Source: Novosphingobium flavum (GTDB lineage Bacteria > Pseudomonadota > Alphaproteobacteria > Sphingomonadales > Sphingomonadaceae). Taken from it: 64,000 nucleotides of DNA. Under the pieces are notes generated by a model, which was not told the DNA's origin, did no database searches, and saw nothing but the letters and a program-made list of their open reading frames with translations. Positions 34,907 to 44,097 of the stretch are shown piece by piece. The stretch lies in assembly GCF_014230315.1 (NCBI RefSeq), contig NZ_JACLAW010000010.1:115270-179269 (forward strand), in the 5' to 3' direction. Numbering within the stretch: position 1 is the first letter of the stretch; the number at the start of each line of letters is the position of its first letter. Made by a program: the position numbers and the translations under genes.

Positions 34907-35611
34907 TCAGTCCGGCAGCGCACTCAACGAAGGCTGCTCGTCCGGCAGCGGGGTCCAGCCGAACAGGCCGTGCGCCGCCCCCAGCGCCGCCAGCGCGCCC
35001 GCGAACTGGGCAAGGATGAAGGCCGGCACGTCGCCCGGCGCAATCCCGGCAAAGGTGTTGGACAGCGCCCGGGCGATCGTCACCGCCGGATTGGCGAAGG
35101 AGGTGCTGGCGGTGAACCAGTATCCCGCCACGATCACCAGCGCGACCGCCACCGGCACGTTCTCGGAGCGGTGATGCAGCGCGCCAAGGATGGTGAAGAC
35201 CAGCGCGAAAGTCGCCACCCCTTCCGACAGCCACTGCGCCCCGCCGCTGCGGGCGTGCAGCGACAGCTGGAACAGCGCCTCGCCGAACATCGCATGGGCG
35301 AGCAGGGTGCCGGCAATCCCGCCCACGACCTGCGCGGCGGCATAGCCCCCGACCCGGCCCCAGCCGATCTCGCGGCGCAGGGCAAAGACCACCGAGACCG
35401 CCGGATTGAAATGGGCTCCCGAAACCGGCCCGAGCACGGTGATCAGCACATAGAGGATCGCGCCCGTGGCGATCGTGTTGCCCAGCAGGGCCACGGCAAC
35501 ATTACCGGCGGCCAGCGTCTCGGCCATGATCCCCGAGCCGACCACGGTCGCCACCAGCAGCGCCGTGCCGATCAGCTCGGCCGCCAGCCTGCGCATGCCC
35601 ACGCCGATCAT
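34907..35611 (-). CDS. aqpS: Aquaglyceroporin, likely arsenite channel (AqpS-like)
   Basis: A 234-aa six-helix MIP-family channel. Both half-helix motifs are present (HFNPAVSV and SFANPAVTIARALSNTF). The start at 35611 overlaps the arsC stop by four bases (ATGA); MRRLAAELIG at 35596 is an alternative start. In Sinorhizobium meliloti an aquaglyceroporin encoded beside arsC lets arsenite leave the cell after arsenate reduction. The same coupling here supports that role, while the channel sequence alone would only say aquaporin. Confidence 0.88.
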   Translation of the reverse strand: MIGVGMRRLAAELIGTALLVATVVGSGIMAETLAAGNVAVALLGNTIATGAILYVLITVLGPVSGAHFNPAVSVVFALRREIGWGRVGGYAAAQVVGGIAGTLLAHAMFGEALFQLSLHARSGGAQWLSEGVATFALVFTILGALHHRSENVPVAVALVIVAGYWFTASTSFANPAVTIARALSNTFAGIAPGDVPAFILAQFAGALAALGAAHGLFGWTPLPDEQPSLSALPD

Positions 35612-36027
35612 GCCACGCGGTTTCCGGCAGCGTCGATCACCACTTCGCCGTCTTCCTTGGCAAAGGCGCCCAACTGCGGCGGCAGCAGGTCCAGCACTTC
35701 CTCGGAAGGACGGCACAGCCTCACCCCCTTGGGCGTGACCACGATCGGCCGGTTAAGCAGGATCGGATGGGCCTCGATCGCACCCAGCAGCGCATCGTCG
35801 CCAAGCGCCGGATCGCCCAGCCCCAGCTCGGCAAAGGGCGTGCCCTTCTCGCGCAGCAGGGCGCGCAGCCCCACCCCGGCGCGCTCGGCCAGCGAAGCGA
35901 TCATCGCCCGGCTCGGCGGCGTCTTGAGATATTCGACCACGTGCGGCTCGACGCCCGCATTGCGGATCAGGGCCAGGGTGTTGCGCGAGGTGCCGCAAGC
36001 GGGGTTATGATAGATGATCACGTCCAT
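35608..36027 (-). CDS. arsC: Arsenate reductase (glutaredoxin-dependent ArsC)
   Basis: A 139-aa thioredoxin-fold ArsC that reduces arsenate to arsenite with glutathione/glutaredoxin. The catalytic Cys is residue 11 in HNPACGTSRN. The expected basic residues are seen in LNRPIVVTPKGVRLCRP (Arg anchors for the oxyanion). Length is normal. It is the first gene of a pair with aqpS. No arsR regulator or arsB/acr3 pump is seen next to it. Confidence 0.93.
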   Translation of the reverse strand: MDVIIYHNPACGTSRNTLALIRNAGVEPHVVEYLKTPPSRAMIASLAERAGVGLRALLREKGTPFAELGLGDPALGDDALLGAIEAHPILLNRPIVVTPKGVRLCRPSEEVLDLLPPQLGAFAKEDGEVVIDAAGNRVA

Positions 36028-36081
36028 GGCGCGCGGCTATAACGGCGATGTTACGGTTTTGCGACGTCCTGACGAGTAGCC

Positions 36082-36153
36082 TGCCGTCCCGCTCCCCCAG
36101 CCCAACCACGCACGGCATGATCTGGGTGGTTGGGCCAGGGAAGCGGGACGGCA
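36082..36153. repeat. Imperfect extragenic palindrome
   Basis: TGCCGTCCCGCTCCCCCAGC...ACCACG (36082-36110) pairs imperfectly with 36125-36153 (GGTGGTTGGGCC...GACGGCA). It lies between the arsC promoter side and the 3' hairpin module of the DUF2794 gene. A REP-like element; no coding content. Confidence 0.6.
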
Positions 36154-36155
36154 CA

Positions 36156-36194
36156 GCAAGCCCTTGGCCGATGCCAAGGGCGCACCCGACAAAT
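36156..36194. repeat. Short hairpin module, copy B
   Basis: GCAAGCCCTTGGC-loop-GCCAAGGGC followed by GCACCCGACAAAT. It matches the unit at 25556-25594, with compensatory change in the stem (CG to GC) and a different loop, which argues for selection on structure. It ends three bases before the stop of a minus-strand gene. Confidence 0.75.
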
Positions 36195-36196
36195 GC

Positions 36197-36568
36197 CTAA
36201 CCTTCCACGATCTTGAGCAGCCGCCGCTCGATCGGGCTCAGCACTCCCGCCAGGTCGTGCCCGCGCTTGAGCACTTGCCCCGCCTCGCCGAACAGGGTCC
36301 ACATCCCCTGCCGCGCGCGCAGGGCCGGGCGCTTTTCCAGCCGCGCCTGCGGTCGCTCGGACGCGCGGCGAAAGGCGCTGAAACTGGCGCAGTCCCGCCC
36401 GAAGTCCATCGCATAGTCGCGCCACTGCCCGGCGGCGACCATGCGCCCGTAAAGGTCGAGGATGCGCATCAGTTCCAGCCGGTCGAACCCGATCTGGGGG
36501 GCCACCTGCGCGGCGGGAAAGGGAACGATGTCTGCGCCAGCGCGCCGCGAGGGATCCTCCGGCCGCAC
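36197..36568 (-). CDS. DUF2794 family protein
   Basis: A 123-aa protein of a family largely confined to Alphaproteobacteria, function unknown. The conserved core is DRLELMRILDLYGRMVAAGQWRDYAMDF, followed by FSAFRRASERPQARLEKRP and LKRGHDLAGVL. No signal peptide or membrane segment is present. It lies downstream of cysE on the same strand (6-nt gap between the stop of cysE and its start) and may be co-transcribed. Confidence 0.9.
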   Translation of the reverse strand: MRPEDPSRRAGADIVPFPAAQVAPQIGFDRLELMRILDLYGRMVAAGQWRDYAMDFGRDCASFSAFRRASERPQARLEKRPALRARQGMWTLFGEAGQVLKRGHDLAGVLSPIERRLLKIVEG

Positions 36569-36574
36569 CCGGCG

Positions 36575-37315
36575 TCAGGCTCCCGTCCGCTTGGAGCGCC
36601 CGGCCGGCGCCTCGCTCGATGCCGGGGCCGCCGCCGTATCGCGCTCGGCCCTGAGCAGGGCCAGTTCATGGCGCAGCGCGGCCACCTCGGCCTCGAGCGC
36701 CTCGAACCGGCTCATGCCGTTCGCCAGTTCGGCGCTGTCCGCGCAGCGTTCGGTGCACGGCGTGCCGTAAGGGATGAAATCCTTCTGCCAGGTCTCGGCG
36801 GCGACCAGGGTCAAGCGCGCCTTGACGCCCACCATGGTCGCGCCCTCGGGCACGTCCTCGGTCACCACCGCATTGGCCCCAACCCGCGCGCGCGGGCCGA
36901 CGATGATCGGCCCCAGGATCTGCGCGCCCGAACCGACGATCACGTTATCGGAAAGGGTCGGGTGGCGCTTGCCGCCCACGCCGTTGGCCGGATTGGTCCC
37001 GCCCAGCGTCACGCACTGGTAGATCGTCACGTTGTCGCCGATCTCGGCGGTCTCACCGATCACGGTAAAGCCATGGTCGATGAACAGGTGGCGGCCGATC
37101 CTGGCGCCAGGATGGATGTCGATCCCGGTCACGAAGCGGGCCGTGTGATTGACGAGGCGGGCAAGGAAGAACAGCCGCCCCTCGAACAGCCAGTGCGCCA
37201 CGCGGTGGAAGCCCACGGCCCACAGCCCGGGATAGAGCAGCACTTCCCAGCGCGAGCGCGGCGCCGGGTCGCGCGCCTCGATCGAGTCGAGATATTCGGT
37301 CAGACGCCTGAACAT
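36575..37315 (-). CDS. cysE: Serine O-acetyltransferase
   Basis: CysE/EpsC acetylates L-serine with acetyl-CoA, the first step of cysteine synthesis. The 246-aa product (start ATG 37315 with AGGGCGG) has the N-terminal helical part and the left-handed beta-helix with GIDIHPGARIGRHLFIDHG, the active His-Asp pair and GGKRHPTLSDNV. The C-terminal 40 residues after the catalytic domain are a coiled-coil-like, Ala/Glu-rich extension. The sulfate activation operon lies 21 kb away at 58505-62072. Confidence 0.94.
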   Translation of the reverse strand: MFRRLTEYLDSIEARDPAPRSRWEVLLYPGLWAVGFHRVAHWLFEGRLFFLARLVNHTARFVTGIDIHPGARIGRHLFIDHGFTVIGETAEIGDNVTIYQCVTLGGTNPANGVGGKRHPTLSDNVIVGSGAQILGPIIVGPRARVGANAVVTEDVPEGATMVGVKARLTLVAAETWQKDFIPYGTPCTERCADSAELANGMSRFEALEAEVAALRHELALLRAERDTAAAPASSEAPAGRSKRTGA

Positions 37316-37344
37316 TTCCGCCCTCTTTTCCTCCCAAACCGGCC

Positions 37345-37956
37345 TCAAAGCAAGGGCGGCTGGCTACCTCCGTTGACCTCTTCAAGCGCCTCGCGCCAGA
37401 TCGCCACCGTCGGCGGCTGCCTGCGCTCGAGGCTGAGCCGGTCGATCGCCTCGACCAGCCGTTCGACGCCCAGATGGCTACGCTCGGCCCGCGCGACAAG
37501 ATAGGAGGTCGCATCGGGCCCCAGCGTAAAGCCGCGCAGCTCGGCATGGACGGCCATCAACTCGGCCATCATCGCCTCGTCCGGCGCCCCGATCTGGAGG
37601 TGGAGCGAGCCGCCGAGGCGCGAGGCGAGATCGGGCAGGGTCACGGCCCAGCCCCCTTCCCCGGCCCCCGTCACGATCAGCAGCGCCGTGCCGCTTTCCT
37701 GCGCGCGGTTCCAGCAGTGGAACAGCTCGGTCTCGTCCAGCGTCTCGGCATCGTCGATTGCCTCGCCCTGCCCGCTGGAGACGAACCAGCGCGCCAGCAG
37801 CGACTTGCCCGAGCGCGGCGGCCCGGCCAGCACGGCGGTGCGAAAGGGCCAGGTGTCCGTACGCGCAAAGGCGTCGACGACCGCGGCATTGGCCGGGCCG
37901 ACCACAATCCGGCTGGGGCTGGCCCCGGCCGAGAGCGGAAGCGGAAGCTGCTTCAC
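37345..37956 (-). CDS. hdaA: HdaA-like DnaA regulatory ATPase
   Basis: A 203-aa protein related to the AAA+ part of DnaA. In Alphaproteobacteria, HdaA promotes hydrolysis of DnaA-ATP and prevents over-initiation. The GTG start at 37956 gives VKQLPLPLS, a sliding-clamp-binding QLPLPL motif typical of Hda proteins. Walker A reads AGPPRSGKSLLARWF. The lid/sensor part (LVARAERSHLGVERLVEAID) follows. The purM gene nearby and the DUF2066 gene directly upstream are the usual neighbours. Confidence 0.88.
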   Translation of the reverse strand: MKQLPLPLSAGASPSRIVVGPANAAVVDAFARTDTWPFRTAVLAGPPRSGKSLLARWFVSSGQGEAIDDAETLDETELFHCWNRAQESGTALLIVTGAGEGGWAVTLPDLASRLGGSLHLQIGAPDEAMMAELMAVHAELRGFTLGPDATSYLVARAERSHLGVERLVEAIDRLSLERRQPPTVAIWREALEEVNGGSQPPLL

Positions 37957-37972
37957 CGGGCGCCTCGGCGCG

Positions 37973-39232
37973 CTACTTGCGAATCGACAGCGCGCCGCCT
38001 CCGACCACGACGGTATAGCCGCGCGAACGCAGCGCCGCGGCCAGATCGTCGAGGCTGCCGGCAAAGGTAACCCGCATCACCGAGGTGCCGCCCATGGCCA
38101 GGCTGGTCGTCGCCGCGCCCTTGACCCCGGGGGCCGAGCGCACCGCGCCCATCGCGGCGTCGACCGCCTTGGCATCGGGCGAGGCGAACTGCACCGTATA
38201 GGTCACCGGCGCCTCGGTCGCCGGCGCGGCAACGCCCGGCTGCACCGCCTCGGGCGCGGCCACGGCTGCTTCCTGCACGGCGCTGACCCGCTCGGCCGCG
38301 GCCACGATCCCGGCAACGGCCGGGCTCAGCGAAGTCTGGTCGGAATTGAGCGTCTGGTTGATCCTGAGCGTGCCCGCCACCAGCGCGTCGGTATAGATCC
38401 TGTCGATCCGCTGCACCGCCTGGCTGAGCATCCCCGGCAAGGCCTCGCTGTCCTTGGCGGTCAGCTCGAAGCTGCCCAGCACCCGGTTGTCGGGGCCATA
38501 GCGCGCGGTGAACGTGCCCTTGACCGGCCCCCCCGGCCACTGCCGCTCCAGCCGCGCCACCGGCATGATCACGTCGCTCGCCCCGAACTGGTCGAGCACG
38601 TTGCGCCACCACGAGCGTGAACGCCGCGTCAGCTGGCCGGATGTCAGCAGCAGCGAATCGCCCCCGCCGCCGGTTGGCCGCACATAGTCGATCGCGCTCG
38701 CCCCGGCGTGGAACTCGGCCCAGGCCTTCTGCCAGGCCCCGCGGACTTCATAGACCTGCGCCGTCCCGCCCGAATAGAGCACCGGGATGGTCAGCAGCGG
38801 CTGCGAACGCTCTGCCACCGCGTTTTCGCCGCCGATATACTGGCTGGTGCGCGTCCGGTCGAAGATCACGCCGAGCCGGGCGATATAGCGGCGCGGCCCG
38901 ATCTGCTCGCGCTCCACCACCACGGCCGAGACGAGTCCCTCGATCTGGTCGTCGGACAGTTGCGGCCCGCCCGCCTTGGCCCAGGCCTGCTTTCGCGCCT
39001 CGCGCCAGCCCGCCTGCCGGGCTTCCTCGCCGGTCTTGCCGGTGGTGTTCACCTCGATCCCGTCGATCTCGATGTCGGCCGTGCTGGCGACCGGCGAGAT
39101 TCCGCGGTCCCCCTCGATCTGCGCGACCACGGCGACGGCCAGAGCGGCGGCCAACACGGCCCCTCCCCCCCACAACAAGGCCGGACGGAGACGCGAAGGG
39201 CGCGGCGAAAGGGGAAGGTGTGTAATGGCCAT
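37973..39232 (-). CDS. DUF2066 domain protein, membrane-anchored
   Basis: A 419-aa protein with an N-terminal membrane anchor (residues about 17-40, [21 protein letters not shown]), so most of it is periplasmic. The central part resembles DUF2066 proteins ([35 protein letters not shown]). The C-terminal 80 residues look like a separate small alpha/beta domain ([19 protein letters not shown]). Its function is unknown. It lies 16 nt upstream of hdaA and is divergent from purM, a conserved arrangement in this group. Confidence 0.82.
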   Translation of the reverse strand: MAITHLPLSPRPSRLRPALLWGGGAVLAAALAVAVVAQIEGDRGISPVASTADIEIDGIEVNTTGKTGEEARQAGWREARKQAWAKAGGPQLSDDQIEGLVSAVVVEREQIGPRRYIARLGVIFDRTRTSQYIGGENAVAERSQPLLTIPVLYSGGTAQVYEVRGAWQKAWAEFHAGASAIDYVRPTGGGGDSLLLTSGQLTRRSRSWWRNVLDQFGASDVIMPVARLERQWPGGPVKGTFTARYGPDNRVLGSFELTAKDSEALPGMLSQAVQRIDRIYTDALVAGTLRINQTLNSDQTSLSPAVAGIVAAAERVSAVQEAAVAAPEAVQPGVAAPATEAPVTYTVQFASPDAKAVDAAMGAVRSAPGVKGAATTSLAMGGTSVMRVTFAGSLDDLAAALRSRGYTVVVGGGALSIRK

Positions 39233-39307
39233 CAGGTAAAACCGGGGGCCTTTTGCCCAAACGGTCATGGAAATCCAAGCGGGAAAGCGTTAGGGGCCTC
39301 ACCCAAT

Positions 39308-40411
39308 ATGGCAAACGAACCCGAACAGCAGTCCTACTCCTACGAACAGGCCGGCGTCTCGATCGCCGCCGGCAATGCGCTGGTCAAGGCCATCGCCCCG
39401 CTCGCCCGGGCCACGGCGCGCCCCGGCGCGGACGCGGAACTCGGCGGATTCGGGGGCTTTTTTGACCTCAAGGCAGCCGGCTACAAAGACCCGCTGCTGG
39501 TCGCCGGCAACGATGGCGTGGGCACCAAGGTCAAGCTGGCGATCGACCATGACCGCCACGATGCGATCGGAATCGATCTCGTCGCCATGTGCGTCAACGA
39601 CCTGATCGTCCAGGGCGCCGAGCCGCTCCTGTTCCTCGACTATTTCGCCACGGGCAAGCTGGACAATGGCGTGGCCGAGCGCGTGGTCGCCGGCATCGCC
39701 GATGGCTGCAAGCTCGCCGGCTGCGCCCTGATCGGCGGCGAAACCGCCGAAATGCCAGGCATGTACGCCGCCGGAGACTATGATCTGGCCGGTTTCTGCG
39801 TCGGCGCGGTCGAACGCGGCGAACAGCTGACCGGAGACAAGGTCGCCGCCGGCGACGTCCTGATCGGCCTCGCCTCCTCGGGCGTCCACTCCAACGGCTA
39901 TTCGCTGGTCCGCCGCCTCGCGGCCGACAAGGGCTGGAAGCTCGATCGCCCGGCCCTGTTCGACAATGAGCGCCTGCTGATCGATCACCTGATCGAGCCG
40001 ACCCGGATCTACGTGAAGAGCCTGCTCCCGCTGATCCGCCAGAATCGAATCCACGCCCTCGCTCACATCACCGGCGGCGGCCTGCTCGAAAACGTCCCCC
40101 GCGTGCTTCCCAAGCACCTCCACGCCCGGATCGACGCGGGCGCGTGGGAACAGCCGCGCCTGATGGCCTTCCTCCAGGCCCAGGGTCATATCGAGCCTGC
40201 TGAAATGGCCCGCACCTTCAACTGCGGCATCGGCATGGTCCTCGCCGTTTCGGCCGACGAAGTCCCCGCCCTGCTGGCCGACCTGTCGGCCGCCGGAGAG
40301 ACCGCTTTCGTCATCGGCGCGATCGAGGAAGGCGCGCGCGGCTGCACCGTGCAGGGCAAGGCCGAGGTCTGGTCCGCCCGCGAAGACTGGGAAGCCGTCC
40401 ATCTTGCGTGA
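39308..40411 (+). CDS. purM: Phosphoribosylformylglycinamidine cyclo-ligase (AIR synthetase)
   Basis: PurM closes the imidazole ring to form AIR in purine synthesis, using ATP. The 367-aa product shows [15 protein letters not shown], the [12 protein letters not shown] nucleotide-binding loop, [12 protein letters not shown] and [16 protein letters not shown]. Length is normal. It ends 8 nt inside purN, so the two are coupled. It is divergent from the DUF2066-hdaA pair. Confidence 0.97.
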   Translation: MANEPEQQSYSYEQAGVSIAAGNALVKAIAPLARATARPGADAELGGFGGFFDLKAAGYKDPLLVAGNDGVGTKVKLAIDHDRHDAIGIDLVAMCVNDLIVQGAEPLLFLDYFATGKLDNGVAERVVAGIADGCKLAGCALIGGETAEMPGMYAAGDYDLAGFCVGAVERGEQLTGDKVAAGDVLIGLASSGVHSNGYSLVRRLAADKGWKLDRPALFDNERLLIDHLIEPTRIYVKSLLPLIRQNRIHALAHITGGGLLENVPRVLPKHLHARIDAGAWEQPRLMAFLQAQGHIEPAEMARTFNCGIGMVLAVSADEVPALLADLSAAGETAFVIGAIEEGARGCTVQGKAEVWSAREDWEAVHLA

Positions 40412-41357
40412 TCGGGCCAAGGTAGCCGTCCTCGTCTCGGGCGGCGGCACCAACATGGCCGCGCTGCTCTACGCCAGCCGCGCGGCCGACTGCCCCTATG
40501 AAATCGTGCTGGTCGGCTCCAACAACCCGGATGCCGGCGGCCTGAAGCTCGCGGCAGCCGAAGGCGTCGCCACCTTCGCCCTCCCGCACAAGGGCATGAC
40601 CCGCACCGATCACGACGCCGCGATGGACGCCGCGATCCGCGCTGCGGGCGCGCAGTGGGTCGCGCTGGCCGGCTACATGCGCATCCTCACCCCTGAATTC
40701 GTGGGAAGCTGGGAAGGCCAGATGGTCAACATCCACCCCTCGCTCCTCCCGAAATACAAGGGCCTCCACACGCACGACCGCGCGATCGAGGCGGGCGACA
40801 CGCACGGCGGCTGCTCGGTCCACCTCGTCACCGCCGAACTGGACGACGGCCCCCTGCTCGGCCAGACGCCCGTCGCGATCCTCCCCGGCGATACCGCAGA
40901 CAGCCTCGCGGCCCGCGTCCTCATCGCCGAACACCAGCTCTATTCCCGCTGCCTCGCCGCCCTCGTCACCCGCGAATCGAGCCCCGAATGGCTGCTCGAA
41001 CAGGTCCGCGCCCGCGCCATGGCCCAGGGCGAGGCCGAGGAAACGCTCAGCCACGGCATGGCCTGCTTCGGCATCCGCAAGGGCAAGAAGTTCGCCTGGT
41101 TCTCCAGCGACCACCACGGCGATGGCCGCACGGCCCTCCTCGTCAAGATCAGCGGCCTCGACGAACAGGCCATGCTGATCGAGCAGGACGCGGCGCGCTA
41201 CTACCGCCCCGCCTATTTCGGCGACGACTGGATCGCCATCCGCCTCGACCACGCCAAGGTCGACTGGGACGAGGTCGACACCTGGCTCACCCGCTCGTGG
41301 CGCTCCGTCGCCCCCAAGAAGCTCACCGCCCTGCTGGACGCCGCCGAGGGGTTCTAG
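40404..41357 (+). CDS. purN: GAR transformylase fused to a YjbR/MmcQ-like domain
   Basis: PurN transfers a formyl group from 10-formyl-THF to GAR. Residues about 5-200 are the full PurN domain ([43 protein letters not shown]). Residues about 210-317 form a second domain of the MmcQ/YjbR type ([43 protein letters not shown]), so the protein is 317 aa rather than about 200. The TTG start at 40404 overlaps purM by 8 nt. The role of the extra domain is unknown; YjbR-like folds are DNA-binding-like but uncharacterised. Confidence 0.92.
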   Translation: MRDRAKVAVLVSGGGTNMAALLYASRAADCPYEIVLVGSNNPDAGGLKLAAAEGVATFALPHKGMTRTDHDAAMDAAIRAAGAQWVALAGYMRILTPEFVGSWEGQMVNIHPSLLPKYKGLHTHDRAIEAGDTHGGCSVHLVTAELDDGPLLGQTPVAILPGDTADSLAARVLIAEHQLYSRCLAALVTRESSPEWLLEQVRARAMAQGEAEETLSHGMACFGIRKGKKFAWFSSDHHGDGRTALLVKISGLDEQAMLIEQDAARYYRPAYFGDDWIAIRLDHAKVDWDEVDTWLTRSWRSVAPKKLTALLDAAEGF

Positions 41358-41379
41358 ACGGCGCGAACGCCCCCTTCGC

Positions 41380-41403
41380 CGTCATGCCAGCGAAGGCTGG
41401 CAT
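41380..41403. repeat. Extragenic hairpin after purN
   Basis: CGTCATGCCAGCGAAGGCTGGCAT contains the perfect 8-bp stem ATGCCAGC/GCTGGCAT with a GAAG loop. It lies 23 nt after the purN stop and may help end its transcript. The remaining bases to 41653 hold no gene I can support; a short, apparently protein-like frame there is recorded among the rejected items. Confidence 0.6.
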
Positions 41404-41653
41404 CGCCGCGATCCTGGTCGGGCAACTGCGCACTACGCGGGACTGACCCCCAAGCCTGCTTTCGTGCGGCGATCCGGGTCGCGCATCGGCCGGAATTTCG
41501 GGGCAATGGACGCCCATCAGATCAGGAACTGGATCACCTTCGAAGATGGGTGGATCTGGCAGCACGAAGAACAGGTTATCGACGGCGAGGCGCATACCCC
41601 GTCGGGCATTGATTGCGTTAGGTAATCCGTGCCCACCATCATATTCCCTTCGC

Positions 41654-42690
41654 ATGGCATCCGAATCGATCGCTGGGTCAGAATCCCACAACCGTTATGT
41701 CACGCTCGACGGCATGAGGGGGGTGGCCGCGGTCGTCGTTGCCGTCTTCCATTTTCATGGCGAGCTGGCTCCCAGCGGATACCTCGCCGTAGATTTCTTT
41801 TTTGCTCTTTCTGGGTTTGTGCTTTGGAAGAATTACGCGCCGCGATTTGAACGGAGCGGGCTAACGACCGGGGCGTTTCTCCTTTGCCGGTTTATCCGAT
41901 TGTATCCGCTGTTCCTCCTCGGCGCGGCATTCGGTTTCATTTTTGCGCTCCAAGGCTACCTGCGTCACTCAGATGGCGCCGCAAGCGCGCCAGACCTGGT
42001 CGCTTCCGCCATTTTCAACATTTTCATGTTGCCCGCGCCCTTTGGCAGGGTTCTCTATCCCCTAAATCCCCCGGCGTGGTCCCTGTTTTACGAACTCCTG
42101 GCCAATGCGGCGCTCTGCGCCGTGCTCGTCAGAGTCCGGTATGCAACGTCGATCTTAATCTTGTGCATCGCAGCCATAGGCCTCATCCTCCTTGACCTCT
42201 ACAATGGCAGCCTAGGCGGCGGCGATGAATGGTCGACCACGATCACGGCGATATTCCGGACCGTATTCTCGTTCACGGCAGGCGTAGTCTTGGCGCGATC
42301 GACCGCCTCCCTGTCGTCCTGTTTCTTGTCCTGATATGGAACCCAAGCACGCTACGTTGGGCGTACGACCTCGGCGTTGTGCTGCTGGCCGCGCCTGCAT
42401 TGCTTTTCTTCGGCAGCCGTTTCGAGCCCGGACGGATCGGAAGCAGAATTGCTGCCCTGCTGGGAGACGCCTCCTTTGCGCTCTACGCGATCCATTCCCC
42501 CGTTGCGCATGCATTCCAATGGCTGGAGCGCAAGACCGGGCTCGCTTCGGCCCTCCTTGCGATTCCCTATATCCTCTTGTCCATAACATTGGCCGTTGCA
42601 TGTGTGCGCTGGTTTGACCAGCCGGTCCGGCTGGCGCTTCGAAGAGCTACGCGCAAGACTTCCGCCACGATGGGCGGGGCCGGAATCTAA
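41654..42690 (+). pseudogene. Acyltransferase 3 (OafA-like), frameshifted
   Basis: An integral-membrane O-acyltransferase of the type that acetylates surface polysaccharides, broken by one frameshift. The first frame (ATG 41654 to 42334) has the start motif RYVTLDGMRGVAAVVVAVFHF, DFFFALSGFVLW and the RLYPLFLLG helix. The rest (frame one base back, to 42690) has matching helices and ends WFDQPVRLALRR. The junction lies between about 42285 and 42305, where FTAGVVLAR should continue into RLPVVLFLVLIW. The gene is visibly lower in GC than its neighbours, which suggests acquisition. Confidence 0.8.
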
Positions 42691-42912
42691 GATTGGTGCC
42701 CTCGGGCAATGGGTAAGGTTCGGGAACGTCCACAATCTGCCGTGTCCGCCCTTGCCGGCTGCACCCCCGAAACGATTTTCCTACATCTCCCTCACCTGTC
42801 ATCATCCCCGCGTTCTTTGACAAAGTGGATCGGCCGCAAGCCCTGTAGGACAAGTGTCACCCATGCACAGACCGCCAAACCCCTGAAAACATAAGGCCCA
42901 GCTCCGGACACA

Positions 42913-42932
42913 GGGTGACACTCGTGTCACCC
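42913..42932. repeat. Perfect 9-bp hairpin
   Basis: GGGTGACACTCGTGTCACCC is a self-complementary 20-mer. GTGTCACCC recurs at about 42853. The stretch 42691-42995 holds these, the ndk terminator and no gene. Confidence 0.5.
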
Positions 42933-42941
42933 TCGGACACG

Positions 42942-42970
42942 AAAAAGGCCGCCGGATCGCTCCGGCGGCC
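42942..42970 (-). terminator. Rho-independent terminator of ndk
   Basis: The stem GGCCGCCGGA/TCCGGCGGCC (42947-42970, 4-nt loop) is followed on the minus strand by TTTTTCG. It lies 26 nt after the ndk stop. Confidence 0.85.
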
Positions 42971-42995
42971 CTTTCAATTCAGCGAGGCGCTTACC

Positions 42996-43418
42996 TCAGC
43001 CGACGATTTCTTCCGGCTTGAAGAAGTAGGCGATCTCGATCGCCGCGTTCTCGTCCGAGTCGGACCCGTGGACCGTGTTCGCCTCGATCGATTCGGCCAG
43101 TTCCTTGCGGATCGTGCCGGCTTCCGCATTGGCGGGGTTGGTGGCGCCCATGATGTCGCGGTTGCGCTGCATGGCGTCCTCGCCCTCCAGCACCTGGACC
43201 ACGACCGGGCCCGAGATCATGAACTCGACGAGGTCGTTGAAGAAGGGGCGTTCCTTGTGGACCGCGTAGAAGCCCTCGGCCTGCTCGCGGCTCATCTGGA
43301 TGCGCTTGGAAGCGACGACGCGCAGACCCGCTTCTTCCAGCATCTTGGTGACGGCGCCGGTCAGGTTACGACGGGTAGCGTCGGGCTTGATGATCGAAAA
43401 GGTGCGGGTAACCGCCAT
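42996..43418 (-). CDS. ndk: Nucleoside diphosphate kinase
   Basis: Ndk balances NTP pools by phosphate transfer through a phospho-histidine. The 140-aa product starts [14 protein letters not shown] and has the [15 protein letters not shown] segment and the active-site His in [12 protein letters not shown]. Length is normal. It is followed by a clear terminator and lies downstream of holC on the minus strand. Confidence 0.97.
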   Translation of the reverse strand: MAVTRTFSIIKPDATRRNLTGAVTKMLEEAGLRVVASKRIQMSREQAEGFYAVHKERPFFNDLVEFMISGPVVVQVLEGEDAMQRNRDIMGATNPANAEAGTIRKELAESIEANTVHGSDSDENAAIEIAYFFKPEEIVG

Positions 43419-43556
43419 GTCGATTTCCTTGCGAACAGTTATGGTTTGGAGAGAAGTGGCGCGCCCCTAGCCGGGAACGCGCCAAGCTGCAAGGCAAAGG
43501 ACCGATCGAGATTCAGCTCAGGGCGAGCCGAAAATCGTGGTTTTTCGTGACCCGGA

Positions 43557-43591
43557 GCGCAGCGTACTCAAAGTACGTGAGCACCGGAAGC
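43557..43591. repeat. GTAC-core extragenic repeat, copy 1
   Basis: A 35-nt core GCGCAGCGTACT-CAA-AGTACGTGAGCACCGGAAGC, identical to 51966-52000 except for three bases in the centre. It lies inside a larger imperfect palindrome (about 43515-43620) whose outer arms differ from those of the second copy. It is in the gap between holC and ndk. Confidence 0.8.
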
Positions 43592-43640
43592 ACGGGAAAT
43601 CGCGATTTGCAGGCCGCCATGGGCTGAATGTCGGTCGGTG

Positions 43641-44087
43641 CTAGGCGGCTTTCACCCAGCGCCCGTCCTCCTGCTTCCAGTAATTGCGCGTCAGCCCCGC
43701 GCGCTCGCCCAGCATCCGCCAGCAGGCACGGGCATCGTCGATGGTCGCCTCGCCGAAGACGAGGAAAACCCGCTCGGCCCCCTCGGCCTCGCGCCAGACC
43801 CCGTCCGCCAGCGCCACGAACCGGGCGCCATTGGCCGGCTCGACCGCGTCCGACAGCAGGATCGGCTGGCGCCCGTCATGCGCCCCGCCCGCCTCGCCAT
43901 TGGCAAGGAACCGCTCCGCCCCCTTGGCCGCCGGGGCCGACCACAGGGCCTGCCCCAGCCGTTCGCGCGCCGCCGGATCGGCGTGGACTACCAGCAGGCG
44001 CTGCCCGGCGGCCAGCGTATTGGCCGCGAGGAGCACCACCACCTGTTCGGCGGTGGACTGCGTCAACTGGTAGAAATCGACTTGCAT
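43641..44087 (-). CDS. holC: DNA polymerase III chi subunit
   Basis: HolC links the clamp loader to SSB at the replication fork. The 148-aa product begins at ATG 44087 (MQVDFYQLT) and has the typical QRLLVVHADP, DGRQPILLSD and VFLVFGEA segments and the WRMLGERAG-x-RNYWKQ ending. The longer upstream frame overlaps pepA and is rejected. It is 10 nt after pepA, matching the common pepA-holC order. Confidence 0.9.
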   Translation of the reverse strand: MQVDFYQLTQSTAEQVVVLLAANTLAAGQRLLVVHADPAARERLGQALWSAPAAKGAERFLANGEAGGAHDGRQPILLSDAVEPANGARFVALADGVWREAEGAERVFLVFGEATIDDARACWRMLGERAGLTRNYWKQEDGRWVKAA

Positions 44088-44097
44088 CGGCTTGGCA

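Noticed and set aside
41404..41653. Possible short coding remnant upstream of the acyltransferase
   Set aside because: A frame reading AHQIRNWITFEDGWIWQHEE looks protein-like, but it has no start, no family and stops soon; it may be the remnant of another gene and is not supported.
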